The notes: generated by a model not told the origin, from the sequence alone. 64,000 bases of DNA from SAR86 cluster bacterium (GCA_023703655.1 CP097973.1:1110170-1174169); one strand, 5' to 3'. Positions 49,907 through 59,335 are shown, counted from the first letter of the stretch. Program-made: numbers and translations.

Positions 49907-52280
49907 TAAATTATTTATCCTGTTTTTTTTTTCGATTAGCTTATCGTCACAGATTGATCAATCGAAGGGTTCTTTTGAGGATAAATTTAGGCAACTTGAT
50001 GAATATTATCCAACTCCTAATGAATTAAGAACTGCTTCTGGTAGTCCAGGAAACGATTATTGGCAACAAGAAGTTGATTATTTTATTCAAGTTAAATTAG
50101 ATGAGAAGAGTCGCTCTATTAGTGGAGAACTTGAGATCACATACAAAAATAACTCACCTTACACATTAAATTATGTTTGGCTTCAATTGGATCAAAATAG
50201 ATTTAAAGAAGATTCTATTCACAGGCTGACTGAAACCTTCTCTAGGTCTGAGAGAATTAGTTTTGAGCAATTAAGAGAGCAGAATTTTTTAGATGATTTT
50301 TCAGCTGGGCTCAAAAATCTTACTGTAAAAGTAAATAACCAAGACGTTAAAACTTTTAATGTTGGTACCTTAATGAGAATCAACCTCCCAATGCCATTAA
50401 TATCAAACGACAAAGTAAAAATCTCAGTAGATTGGGAAAACATGTTACTCGAAGAAAATGCTGTAAGAGCAAGAAGTGGGTATGAAACTTTTCAAGATGG
50501 AAATGATATCTTTTTGCTTGCTCAGTGGTATCCACGCATGGTTGCATTTTCCGATTATGAGGGGTGGCACAATAAAGAATTTATCGATAATGGTGAATTT
50601 ACACTGGAATTTGGTAATTTCGAAGTTGAAATTACTGTACCTAGCGATCATGTTGTTGCTGCAACAGGAGAGATTGCTAATGCTAATGAGGTCCTTAGTA
50701 GAAAAATCCGAAATCGTCTTAGAGAGGCTAGTAAGAGTGATGTGCCCATATTTATTGTTGATCCAAATGAAGCTTATGAAAATGAATTAGAAAAATCTAA
50801 TGAGCTTAAAACTTGGAAATTTAAAGCCGATAATGTCAGAGACTTTGCCTGGGCTAGTTCAAGAAAATTTATTTGGGATGCGGCTGGATTTCAACAGGAT
50901 GAAAAAAATAATCCAGTCGTCATGGCAATGTCATTTTATCCTAATGAAGGTGAGCCTTTGTGGTCGAAGTATTCAACTGAAGCAATTATGCATACCATGG
51001 AAGTCTACTCGAAGTATTCATTCCCTTATCCTTATCCAACCGCGCAGAGTGTGAATGGGCCAGTTGGTGGAATGGAGTATCCAATGATTACGTTTAATGG
51101 TCCAAGAGCAGAATTAGAAGATGATGGAACAAGAACCTATTCTAGAAGAGAAAAAGAATATCTTATAGGCGTGGTAATCCACGAAATTGGACATATTTAT
51201 TTTCCAATGATTGTAAATTCCGATGAAAGACAATGGACTTGGATGGATGAAGGCATAAATACTTTTTTGCAATATCTAGCTGAACAAGAATGGGACTTAA
51301 AATATAGATCGGATAGAGGGGAACCAAGATATATTGTTGATTATATGAAAAGCAATTATCAAGTCCCAATAATGACAAACTCCGAGTCTATACTTCAATT
51401 TGGCAATAATGCTTATGCAAAGCCCGCTACAGCGTTAGTTATTCTTAGGGAAAGTATATTAGGTAGAGAACTATTTGATTTAGCATTCAAGGAGTATGCA
51501 AATAAATGGAAATTTAAAAGACCAACTCCATATGACTTTTTTAGGACAATGGAAGAGGCTTCTGGCACAGATTTAGATTGGTTTTGGAGAGGATGGTTTT
51601 ATAGTACAGATCATGTCGATATCGCCTTGGAGAAAGTATTTAAAGCATCACTTGATACCCTTGATCCAAAAAAAGATCTTGAGAAAGATAGATCAGATTT
51701 TTACGACGAGCCGCTCGTCATCCACGATGAAAAGAACTTATCGGCTGGTATTAGGCAAAGAGTTGAGGAAAGACCCCAACTTCTTGATATTTACGATGAA
51801 TATGATGAATTTACACCCAGTAAAAGAGAGATAAGAGATTATGAGGATGTTCTTGAGGATTTGTATGATAGAAATGATAGCGATCCAGAGTGGAGAAAAA
51901 AAGCTCTAATTAAAGCTCTCGATAAAAATGAAAATTATTACATTTTAGAATTTAATAATTTAGGAGGTTTAGTAACACCAATTCCACTTCAAATTATTTA
52001 TGAGGATGGCTCTGAGGAACTTGTCAGAATACCTGCTGAGATCTGGAGAAAAAACCCTCGCAAATCTCGATGGTTAAAAAGAACATCGAAAGAGGTCTCT
52101 AGTATTCTAGTTGATCCATACTGGGAGACCGGAGATGTAGAAATTGAAAATAATTACTATCCAAGCAGACTAGTTCCATCTCGATTAAAACCAATAACTT
52201 ACAGAAGTAACCCTAAAAATTTGATGCGTGATTTGCTTGAACGAAATAAAAAAATCACCAACCATCAAGATCAAGATTAA
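49896..52280 (+). CDS. M1-family metallopeptidase, secreted
   Basis: Zinc aminopeptidase-like protein. The start at 49896 opens a signal peptide (MKNNKLFILFFFSISLSS); an earlier in-frame ATG at 49830 lies in the previous gene. The 794-residue protein has an N-terminal beta domain, the GGMEYPMI exopeptidase motif, and the zinc site HEIGH with the third ligand Glu 18 residues on in MDEGIN (about residue 430-455). DWFWRGWFYSTDHVD is the M1 C-terminal marker. It resembles the periplasmic M1 proteins of marine bacteria. The substrate is presumably peptides imported through the outer membrane. Confidence 0.88.
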   Translation: MKNNKLFILFFFSISLSSQIDQSKGSFEDKFRQLDEYYPTPNELRTASGSPGNDYWQQEVDYFIQVKLDEKSRSISGELEITYKNNSPYTLNYVWLQLDQNRFKEDSIHRLTETFSRSERISFEQLREQNFLDDFSAGLKNLTVKVNNQDVKTFNVGTLMRINLPMPLISNDKVKISVDWENMLLEENAVRARSGYETFQDGNDIFLLAQWYPRMVAFSDYEGWHNKEFIDNGEFTLEFGNFEVEITVPSDHVVAATGEIANANEVLSRKIRNRLREASKSDVPIFIVDPNEAYENELEKSNELKTWKFKADNVRDFAWASSRKFIWDAAGFQQDEKNNPVVMAMSFYPNEGEPLWSKYSTEAIMHTMEVYSKYSFPYPYPTAQSVNGPVGGMEYPMITFNGPRAELEDDGTRTYSRREKEYLIGVVIHEIGHIYFPMIVNSDERQWTWMDEGINTFLQYLAEQEWDLKYRSDRGEPRYIVDYMKSNYQVPIMTNSESILQFGNNAYAKPATALVILRESILGRELFDLAFKEYANKWKFKRPTPYDFFRTMEEASGTDLDWFWRGWFYSTDHVDIALEKVFKASLDTLDPKKDLEKDRSDFYDEPLVIHDEKNLSAGIRQRVEERPQLLDIYDEYDEFTPSKREIRDYEDVLEDLYDRNDSDPEWRKKALIKALDKNENYYILEFNNLGGLVTPIPLQIIYEDGSEELVRIPAEIWRKNPRKSRWLKRTSKEVSSILVDPYWETGDVEIENNYYPSRLVPSRLKPITYRSNPKNLMRDLLERNKKITNHQDQD

Positions 52281-53083
52281 TGATAATTGGTTGTGATTTT
52301 GGGATAACCAATACTGATGTAGTCCTAAGAAAATCAGATGGTTCTGAAAGATTCTTCTCATTCGCATCCAATCAAGTCAATGGTGAGATCTCTGCAATCT
52401 TTGATCTTTTGGGTAATCAGATTGATTTTGCAACAATTGAAAAAATTTGTGTTACTGGTGGTAAATCAAGCGATTTGCCAAAAAAATTTCTAAAAAAAGA
52501 AGTCCTTCATGTTAACGAAATCTTTGCGATTGGTAATGGAGCAAGAAAAATATACCAATTTGAAGATAATGCACTAATCGTTAGCACCGGAAGTGGTACC
52601 ACATGCGTAACATATAAAGACAGCGATTATGCTCTCCTTGGTGGAATTTCAATGGGTGGTGGCACCCTAGATGGGATGAGCTCTTTAATGTTAGATTCTA
52701 TCTCATCAACTGAGCTAGATAATTTAGCAAATAATGGTGATTTAAAAAAAACCGATCTAAAAATTGGTGATGTCGTTAATCAAATTGGTAATCTGTCAAA
52801 TGATGTTACTGCTGTCAATTTAGGTAAGTTAAAAAGAAGTGATAATTTTAGTGATGATGACATTGCTTTAGCGATATGCAATATGGTCGGCGAAGTTATT
52901 GGAACAGTTGCTTATTTAAATGCTTTCTTACTAGGAACTTCCGAAGTGTATTTTGTTGGCAGAACTTCATCACTTAGTAATGTAAGAATTGGGATAGAAA
53001 AAAGGTTACAAATAGCCGGTATTAATGGATGCTTTGGAAAAAACAGAGAGTATGCTAATGCTATCGGATGTATGAGCGATTAA
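52280..53083 (+). CDS. Type II pantothenate kinase-like protein
   Basis: Acetate/sugar-kinase-fold ATPase resembling CoaW. The 267-residue protein has IIGCDFGITNTDVVL as phosphate-1 loop, STGSGTTCV and LLGGISMGGGTLDGMSSLML as the pantothenate-kinase-II nucleotide segments, and VYFVGRTSSLSNVRIG near the end. It would phosphorylate pantothenate in CoA synthesis if it is a true member. Its ATG overlaps the M1 peptidase stop. The convergent cytidylyltransferase-cupin gene overlaps its stop by four bases. Confidence 0.75.
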   Translation: MIIGCDFGITNTDVVLRKSDGSERFFSFASNQVNGEISAIFDLLGNQIDFATIEKICVTGGKSSDLPKKFLKKEVLHVNEIFAIGNGARKIYQFEDNALIVSTGSGTTCVTYKDSDYALLGGISMGGGTLDGMSSLMLDSISSTELDNLANNGDLKKTDLKIGDVVNQIGNLSNDVTAVNLGKLKRSDNFSDDDIALAICNMVGEVIGTVAYLNAFLLGTSEVYFVGRTSSLSNVRIGIEKRLQIAGINGCFGKNREYANAIGCMSD

Positions 53084-53856
53084 TTTTTCTCATCATAATA
53101 ACTTAATCTCTCAATATCGTCTTCACTAGTCTTATCACCATATTGAATCTCAATAATATGGCAAGGCACAGATCCTTCATTTATTATTTGATGCCAATCG
53201 CCTTGTTTTACATGGAAGAAATCTTCTGTATTTAAGTTTATCTTTCTAGAATCATCTGGTTCACCATCGGAGTAATTGACAGCACAAGCTCCTTTACTTA
53301 CGTACCAAATTTCATTTCTATGAAAATGTCTTTGAAAACTCATTCCTTTTCCAGGAGAAACTATTAGCTCTTTTACTTTTGTTCTCTCATCAGTAAAAAG
53401 ATTATAGAATTTTCCCCAAATTCTGTCCTCAAAATCATATTGCCAATCTTTTAGGATCCAACTTGATGAGTTTGCTTTATTATCTCCACCAACTGAAAAT
53501 TCGAATTTGATCCCAGATACAGCCATTTCAGGAATATTTCCATCATTCCTATCTCCACCGTTGCAGAAAATGATTTCATCATCTCTATATTTTGATTTTA
53601 TCTCTTCAAGCGCATGTATGCATGATCCTGACTGGTCATCATCAAAACCAATTACTTCATCTACCATTTGGAGATTCTCTATAATTTTTTTTCTTTCATT
53701 AAATGGCATAAAGAATTTTCCTTTCTTATTAGCAAGCCATTCATCACTATTTAATGCTACAATTAACTTATCCCCAAGTTTAGACGCGGCTTCAAGGTAT
53801 AAAATATGCCCTGAGTGAATAGGATCAAAGCCACCACTAACTACGGAAAGTTTCAT
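53080..53856 (-). CDS. Cytidylyltransferase-like domain fused to a cupin
   Basis: 258 residues in two parts. Residues about 1-140 are a nucleotidyltransferase fold with the SGGFDPIHSGHILYLEAA motif (HxGH) and NERKKIIENL, as in glycerol-3-phosphate or sugar cytidylyltransferases. Residues about 150-250 are a cupin with FQRHFHRNEIWYVSKG and GDWHQIIN, like the isomerase domain of mannose-6-phosphate isomerase/GDP-mannose enzymes. Together they suggest activation and isomerisation of a phosphosugar or sugar acid. No other sugar-nucleotide genes are beside it. Substrate unknown. Confidence 0.75.
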   Translation of the reverse strand: MKLSVVSGGFDPIHSGHILYLEAASKLGDKLIVALNSDEWLANKKGKFFMPFNERKKIIENLQMVDEVIGFDDDQSGSCIHALEEIKSKYRDDEIIFCNGGDRNDGNIPEMAVSGIKFEFSVGGDNKANSSSWILKDWQYDFEDRIWGKFYNLFTDERTKVKELIVSPGKGMSFQRHFHRNEIWYVSKGACAVNYSDGEPDDSRKINLNTEDFFHVKQGDWHQIINEGSVPCHIIEIQYGDKTSEDDIERLSYYDEKN

Positions 53857-53906
53857 AGACTTAATTTTAACTTAGCATTGGGGTAAAATTTGAAAAAATT
53901 TGAGAA

Positions 53907-55142
53907 ATGGATAAATCTTTTTTAATTTTTCTAGCAATACCAGTGTTTTTCCTGATGATTGGTATTGAGCTGTTATATGGCTATTTAAAAAATAAGAATA
54001 ATTACAGGCTTAATGACACTATTACTAGTATTAACATTGGGTTGTTGAGCAGGTTTCCTACAATTTTAAATTTAGGTCTGCAAGGTGCAGCATTTGCATA
54101 TGCTGCATCCTATCTAAATATGAAGTTACTTCCAACTAATTCTATATTTACGTGGGTATTTGCATTCTTTTTGTATGACTTTCTTTATTATTGGATGCAT
54201 AGGTTTCATCACGAATATAAATTTCTATGGGCTACACATGTTGTGCATCATCACGGTGAGGATTTTAATTTAGCTACAGCGCTAAGACAGACCAGTACTG
54301 GATTTCTATGGAAATGGATATTCTATTTACCAATGTTCATAATAGGAGTCCCTGCCTCAGTTTTTGTTACAGTTGCTGGATTAAATCTAATTTATCAGTT
54401 TTGGGTACATACAGAGCACATTGGTAAATTAGGTTGGTTTGAAAAGATATTCATCACTCCGTCCAATCACCGAATTCACCATGCTAGAAATCCAGAATAT
54501 ATAGATGCAAATTATGGTGGAGTCTTCATCTTATGGGATAGGATGTTTGGGACATATATTGAGGAAAAAGATGATCTTAAACCAATTTATGGAACTGCAA
54601 AGCCTCTAAATAGTTGGAATCCACTTTGGGCAAATATCGAGGTATTCTATGGTATGTTTATGGATAGCTATCATACAAAAAAACCTATTGATAAATTAAA
54701 AGTATGGTTTTCCAAAACAAATTGGCGTCCTCAAGATGTTAAAAAGAGGTTTCCAAACAATGCTAAATTAAACAATTTGTATAATCCAGATGCCTCCAAA
54801 AAATTAAAAGCATTTGCATTTTTGCAGTTCATAATGCTATCACCCCTCTCGATGTCAATTTACTTTACAATTACTGTCCAAACTTTCTTAGCAACATCGT
54901 TATTTGGGTGCTTTATACTGCTTTCATGTTTGATAACTTCTCAAGCACTCTCAAATAAAGACAACTCTTTGGATTGGGAGCTATTTAGGTCTTTTTTAGT
55001 ACTTTTGGTTGTATTTGGAACTTCCTACTTACCAATAGATTTAATTGCTTCAAAAATTTTCGTGGCTCATGCTATGTTCAACTTAATATTTGTCGTGATT
55101 GTGAAATCAATATATTCAAGAAAAGATAATCTAGCTTACTAA
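53907..55142 (+). CDS. Sterol desaturase/fatty acid hydroxylase family membrane protein
   Basis: 411-residue integral membrane diiron enzyme. The histidine boxes are present: HRFHH (about residue 98), HVVHHHGE (about 112), HTEHIG (about 172) and NHRIHHARN (about 190). About five to six hydrophobic segments surround them, with three more in an extra C-terminal part (about 300-405). The layout resembles alkylglycerol monooxygenase-type members rather than short carotenoid hydroxylases. Likely oxidises a lipid; substrate unknown. Its end overlaps the convergent kinase-like gene by 12 bases. Confidence 0.85.
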   Translation: MDKSFLIFLAIPVFFLMIGIELLYGYLKNKNNYRLNDTITSINIGLLSRFPTILNLGLQGAAFAYAASYLNMKLLPTNSIFTWVFAFFLYDFLYYWMHRFHHEYKFLWATHVVHHHGEDFNLATALRQTSTGFLWKWIFYLPMFIIGVPASVFVTVAGLNLIYQFWVHTEHIGKLGWFEKIFITPSNHRIHHARNPEYIDANYGGVFILWDRMFGTYIEEKDDLKPIYGTAKPLNSWNPLWANIEVFYGMFMDSYHTKKPIDKLKVWFSKTNWRPQDVKKRFPNNAKLNNLYNPDASKKLKAFAFLQFIMLSPLSMSIYFTITVQTFLATSLFGCFILLSCLITSQALSNKDNSLDWELFRSFLVLLVVFGTSYLPIDLIASKIFVAHAMFNLIFVVIVKSIYSRKDNLAY

Positions 55143-55634
55143 TCTAATAATTTCCTCGACACATTGATTAATTGAGCAGTTGTTATCAACTTTAATATCG
55201 GCGTATTTGTTATATAGTTCAAGTCTATTATGAAATTCGTCAGTAACTGAAAGATTTGGATCTTTGGCAAAGCCCCTATCTGAAAAATTTATGCCTCTAT
55301 CTTTTATTGTCTCAAAAGTTACGTCTAAAAATATCATTACAGTTTTATTTTTTAAATATCGCATCCCTTGATCACCATAAATTGCACTCCCACCTGTTGC
55401 AACTACACAGTTTCTTAACTGCATATCTTGGATAGTGGATTGTTCAATCTGCCTTAATTCTAAATAGCCCACTTCTTCCAAAATTGACTGCAAACTTTTA
55501 TTAAAATGCTTTTCAATAATCTGATCTGTATCAAAAAAATCAAAATCAAAAATACTGGCAAGGCGTTTTCCAATTTCTGTTTTACCAGAACCAGCCATGC
55601 CTATAATTGATATAGAAGGATATGGCTTTTCCAT
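55131..55634 (-). CDS. Shikimate-kinase-like P-loop protein
   Basis: 167 residues with P-loop IIGMAGSGKTEIGKRL, FDTDQIIEK, LELRQIEQ and VVATGGSAI, all in the positions of AroK. The lid is different: INFSDRGFAKDPNLSVTDEFHNR replaces the RPLL segment that closes on shikimate. The genome already has a canonical aroK at 31146. This paralogue may phosphorylate another small polyol or act in a different pathway. It follows the amidohydrolase gene by one base on the minus strand. Confidence 0.75.
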   Translation of the reverse strand: MEKPYPSISIIGMAGSGKTEIGKRLASIFDFDFFDTDQIIEKHFNKSLQSILEEVGYLELRQIEQSTIQDMQLRNCVVATGGSAIYGDQGMRYLKNKTVMIFLDVTFETIKDRGINFSDRGFAKDPNLSVTDEFHNRLELYNKYADIKVDNNCSINQCVEEIIRLVS

Positions 55635-55635
55635 T

Positions 55636-56886
55636 TTAGGGTTGATTGATTATTATGGAGCCGTCTTTCATTACAAAAGTGACATTCTCTAGGGCCTCAA
55701 TGTTAACAATTGGATTATCTTCAACCCCAATTATATCTGCGTAATAACCCTCCTTAATGTAAGCGATATTATTTATCCCTAGTAAATCAGCTGCAACTAT
55801 TGTCGAAGCCTGAATTGCTTGAAGTGATGTCATGCCCCACTTAACCATGTACTTAAATTGTTTAGCATTGTTCCCATGCTTAAAGATACCTGCGTCAGTA
55901 CCAAAGGTTATTTTTGCACCAAGATTAACTGCTTTTCTAAAATTTTCTCTTTGTAATCTGCCAGTTTTTCTCTCTTTTTCCAATGATTCTTCAAGAATAC
56001 CATTTAACGCACCTTCACCAAGGATATAGTCAGAAACATATATGTCCATTGAGAGAAAAACGTCATTATTAATTGCAAGCATGATAGTTTCTTCATCAAT
56101 AAAACTTGAATGCTCTACTGAATCCACTCCAGCATTAATGGCAGTTTTAATACCCTCCAAGCCATGTGCATGTGCTGCTACTTTCATTCCATGATTATGT
56201 GCCTCATCAACAATGGCTTTCATTTCTTGAAATGTAAATTGTTTGGCATTCACATCTGTATTTTTTGACATGACGCCACCAGTTGCACAAAATTTAATTA
56301 AGTCTGCGCCAAATTTTCTATTTTCCCTGACCTTTTTTCTTGCTTCCCATGGAGAATCTACAACGCCTTGACCAGGTCTACTTAATTCATAGGGAAGCAG
56401 GTTATTATCGCAATGCCCACCTGTTATACCTAAGGGCGGTCCTGAAACAAGCATTCTCGGGCCATCAATGATCCCTCTGTTAATGGCGTCTCTTAATGCG
56501 ACATCAGTATAATTGCTAGCACCAACATTTCTAACTGTTGTAAAACCTGCATGAAGCGTCTTTCTTGCATTCATTACTCCATAGAGAGTAGATAAGTAAG
56601 ATGATTCGCTGATGTTCTCATAGCCTTGAAGATCAGTATTACCAATCAAATGAACGTGAGTATCCATCAAACCTGGTAAAAGAATTTTACTTGGCATTGA
56701 AATAATTGTTGCAGTTTTAGATGAAAGATTTTTGCCAACTCTTACAATGATTCCATCTTTTACATGAATATCATTTTGCAATAACTTCCCTGTCTCAATA
56801 TCCAGTATGAATTTTGGTTTAAGTAAGAGCTCCTGTGCATATGTATCAAGTGATAAACAAAGAAAGACTAAAATTAAAACTCTCAT
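55636..56886 (-). CDS. Secreted amidohydrolase-family protein
   Basis: Metal-dependent hydrolase of the imidazolonepropionase/Xaa-Pro dipeptidase-like group. The 416-residue protein has a signal peptide (residues 1-17), the metal motif DTHVHLIG, KFCATGGVMSKN with the probable carboxylated Lys, VAAHAHGLEG, VEHSSFID and the metal Asp in TFGTDAGIF. Periplasmic processing of a dipeptide or N-acyl compound is plausible. It lies between tRNA-Ala (upstream) and the shikimate-kinase-like gene. Confidence 0.88.
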   Translation of the reverse strand: MRVLILVFLCLSLDTYAQELLLKPKFILDIETGKLLQNDIHVKDGIIVRVGKNLSSKTATIISMPSKILLPGLMDTHVHLIGNTDLQGYENISESSYLSTLYGVMNARKTLHAGFTTVRNVGASNYTDVALRDAINRGIIDGPRMLVSGPPLGITGGHCDNNLLPYELSRPGQGVVDSPWEARKKVRENRKFGADLIKFCATGGVMSKNTDVNAKQFTFQEMKAIVDEAHNHGMKVAAHAHGLEGIKTAINAGVDSVEHSSFIDEETIMLAINNDVFLSMDIYVSDYILGEGALNGILEESLEKERKTGRLQRENFRKAVNLGAKITFGTDAGIFKHGNNAKQFKYMVKWGMTSLQAIQASTIVAADLLGINNIAYIKEGYYADIIGVEDNPIVNIEALENVTFVMKDGSIIINQP

Positions 56887-56893
56887 AAAAAAG

Positions 56894-56969
56894 TGGTGGA
56901 GCTACGCGGGATCGAACCGCGGACCCCCTGCTTGCAAAGCAGGTGCTCTCCCAGCTGAGCTATAGCCCC
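56894..56969 (-). tRNA. tRNA-Ala (anticodon UGC)
   Basis: 76 bases including an encoded CCA. On the minus strand GGGGCTA pairs with TAGCTCC in the acceptor stem, with one G-U. The D arm is GCTC..GAGC, the anticodon stem is CCTGC/GCAGG with loop TTTGCAA, and the T arm is CGCGG-TTCGATC-CCGCG. It stands alone rather than in an rRNA operon, upstream of the amidohydrolase gene. Confidence 0.97.
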
Positions 56970-57034
56970 ACAAAAATAGGTATTGTACAAGATATCTACT
57001 GAAATGAAATATAAGAAATGTATTGTCTCAGAGA

Positions 57035-57140
57035 GTTTCAATAGGACAGGAAACTTAGATACTTATAGCTCACCTGTCATACATAGGGCAAGCAAGAGGG
57101 AAAAGCTATGTCTAAATTACCCAATTTGTCCTATTGAAAC
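57035..57140. other. 106-bp structured element with perfect 14-bp terminal inverted repeat
   Basis: GTTTCAATAGGACA (57035-57048) is the exact inverse of TGTCCTATTGAAAC (57127-57140). Inside, ACATAG (57081-57086) pairs with CTATGT (57106-57111), and AACTTAGA pairs with TCTAAATT with one mismatch. GACAGG (57045-57050) can also pair with CCTGTC (57073-57078), which would break the outer stem. No open frame lies in it. Candidates: small RNA, 3'-UTR element of the siderophore receptor (read leftwards), or a small inverted-repeat element. No target-site duplication is seen. Confidence 0.6.
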
Positions 57141-57147
57141 ATAATTT

Positions 57148-57204
57148 AGTTATTGCCCGGCAAAATAACTAATGGAAGAAAAAATCTACCGGGCATTAAT
57201 AACT
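57148..57204 (-). other. Large hairpin just past the siderophore receptor stop
   Basis: AGTTATT-GCCCGG (57148-57160) pairs with CCGGGC-AATAACT (57189-57204, three-base bulge), enclosing a 28-base loop. It begins five bases after the receptor's stop codon on the minus strand. It has no T-tract, so it is not a standard terminator; it may protect the mRNA end or act with the adjacent 106-bp element. Confidence 0.55.
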
Positions 57205-57208
57205 AAAA

Positions 57209-59335
57209 CTAAAAATTTATCCTCAATGAAAGCCTGAAGTTTAATGGCTCCCCAACTGATGCTTGATGGGTGCTATGTGAATGAGGGAAATAAAGCTTAT
57301 CACCTAAGTTTTCAATGTTAAATTGAATACTTAAATCCTCAGAAACATCGTAATAGGCTGCAAAATCAACTCTTGTGTAGTCTGGAAGTACAAGGCCTGG
57401 TTTGTTGTTGCTAATGTTTGATTCGCCTTGTTGCATAAGCCCAACGCCCCAACCAAATTTGTCGGTAACCTGAAAATTTGTCCAAAGTGTTAGCGTGCTG
57501 TCAGGTATTTCTCTTGGTTCTCCGCCAGTGCTAGTTTCTCCGTCCATATTTGCATAACCAAGAGCAATGTACATTCTTTCGCTGATGTTCCCTTTTAGTT
57601 CGAGCTCAAAACCATCAACCGTCAGACCAATTACTTCTGAGGTTTCGCCAGAAATGCTATCTCTTACTGCCCTAACTTTCTCACTATCAAAGTATGCCGC
57701 AGTAAAACTTAAGTCTGGTGATATAGCCCACTTAACTCCATATTCAGTGTTTTCAAAAACGTCAGGGTCAAGTCTTGCAGAGCTTGCTGATAAAGATTTA
57801 AATTGTTCACCAGATCTTGGTAAGAAGCTTTCACTGTAACTCAAATAAAGTGAAACATTATCGCTTGGCTTGAAAACTAAACCGGCACGTGGTGAGAATT
57901 CTTCATCTTCTCTTGATTCAGCTGTACCATTCTTTACGTCAGTTACGGTAATATCAAAGGTATCCATTCTTCCACCAATCATCAATTGGAGGCTGTCATT
58001 CAAGTCAATCTGGTCTTGCACAAAAAATGAAGTTACTTCGATGTCTGATGCAGTTTGTCTGTTTAGTTTTGTTCTAAAGCTATTGCTTGTTGCAACTCCA
58101 GCAGAATTAACGGAAAAGTCGATAGGTCTTGTAATGTTAAAAGTTTCTTTATCCTTACTGGTTGTTGACCAAAATGTGTCGTATCGAAGGTTTGTATTGT
58201 CTGTGTCGATAACCTCTACACCCATCAATAATGTGTGAGTAGTTGACCCAATTTGTAGTTCATTAATTAAGTTACCTGAGATTATAAGATTTTCACGTTC
58301 TGTAGGATCATAATATCCATCTATTGTTACAACACTGGCGCCAGCAGTATAACTAGAGGCATACAAATTCTGATACATTTTTTCAAAATCACTTGATTGA
58401 ACTGAGAGAATTCCCTTTGTTGTGTCAGAATAATTGTGAGTCAAATTAGCTCTGAAAACACTTGCTTCAAGTGTTGTTAAATTATTGGCTGTATCTCCAA
58501 AAGTAATCTTCTCAAATGCACCCTTAGGCCTACCATTTTCTGTAGGAATACCTCTATCAATAAATCTTTCATGATCGGCATACTCATATGACAAGTCTAA
58601 AGTAGTTTCTGGGCTTAATTGGACTTTCATTGTAGGATTGAAACCAATCCTATCACCGTCATAAAAATCCCTATGATTATCCAATGAGTCAACATGGAAG
58701 TTTATTCTCAGAGCTACATTCTCTCCAGTAGGAACATTATAGTCAGCGGCAATATCTGATGCGCCAAAGCTATCTGCACCAAGGTCAAACGCACCAAAAG
58801 TCTCACCTAAAGTTGCCTTTTTAGTTACTCTGTTAATAATGCCGCCTGTACCGCCTCTTCCAAAAAGCAATGCATTTGGCCCTCTTAATACCTCAACCTG
58901 CTCAACATTATAAAGTGAACGATAGTATTGAACATCGTCTCTTACTCCATCTAAAAAGAAATCAGCTGTAGATCGCACTCCTCTGAATACAACTGAATCT
59001 CTATGACCCTCACCCTGAGAAGTATTTACCCCTGGTGTGTATCTGACAATATCTCCAATCTGTCTGAATCCCTGCCTTCTAATGTCTTCATCTGTGATAA
59101 TTGACGCTGACTGAGGGACGTTAATAAGAGGCACAGGTGTTTTTAATGCGTATACTTGATCAGAATAAAGAACATTGCCTTTTACCACTACTTCCTCTAT
59201 TTCTTGATCATCATCCTGTGAAAAGGCTAATGGTGATACCAATAGTCCTAAACAAAGAATCAAATATCCTATAAAACTTGGTAAGCTAATCGCATTGCTA
59301 ACCCATACTTTTTTATAACTTTTATTGAGATTCAT
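57209..59335 (-). CDS. TonB-dependent siderophore receptor
   Basis: Outer-membrane ferric-siderophore importer. The 708-residue protein has a long signal region ending near LAFSQ (about residue 40), a TonB-box-like EEVVVKG, and a plug domain with PQSASIITDEDIRRQGFRQI, IVRYTPGVNTSQGEGHRD, VLRGPNALLFGRGGTGGIIN (about 55-160). The barrel ends in LRISLRINF-like FRLSLRINF. The plug wording is that of the FhuA/Fiu siderophore subfamily. A strong Fur box lies 37 bases upstream, so iron repression is well supported. The 3' end is followed by two large hairpins. Confidence 0.93.
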   Translation of the reverse strand: MNLNKSYKKVWVSNAISLPSFIGYLILCLGLLVSPLAFSQDDDQEIEEVVVKGNVLYSDQVYALKTPVPLINVPQSASIITDEDIRRQGFRQIGDIVRYTPGVNTSQGEGHRDSVVFRGVRSTADFFLDGVRDDVQYYRSLYNVEQVEVLRGPNALLFGRGGTGGIINRVTKKATLGETFGAFDLGADSFGASDIAADYNVPTGENVALRINFHVDSLDNHRDFYDGDRIGFNPTMKVQLSPETTLDLSYEYADHERFIDRGIPTENGRPKGAFEKITFGDTANNLTTLEASVFRANLTHNYSDTTKGILSVQSSDFEKMYQNLYASSYTAGASVVTIDGYYDPTERENLIISGNLINELQIGSTTHTLLMGVEVIDTDNTNLRYDTFWSTTSKDKETFNITRPIDFSVNSAGVATSNSFRTKLNRQTASDIEVTSFFVQDQIDLNDSLQLMIGGRMDTFDITVTDVKNGTAESREDEEFSPRAGLVFKPSDNVSLYLSYSESFLPRSGEQFKSLSASSARLDPDVFENTEYGVKWAISPDLSFTAAYFDSEKVRAVRDSISGETSEVIGLTVDGFELELKGNISERMYIALGYANMDGETSTGGEPREIPDSTLTLWTNFQVTDKFGWGVGLMQQGESNISNNKPGLVLPDYTRVDFAAYYDVSEDLSIQFNIENLGDKLYFPHSHSTHQASVGEPLNFRLSLRINF

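Noticed and set aside
57035..57140. CRISPR-like repeat ends (GTTTCAAT...ATTGAAAC)
   Set aside because: The two copies are inverted, not direct; there is only one pair, no regular spacers and no cas genes nearby.
57035..57140. Signal recognition particle RNA or a known riboswitch
   Set aside because: The conserved SRP asymmetric loop and GGAA tetraloop are not present, and no known riboswitch core is recognised.
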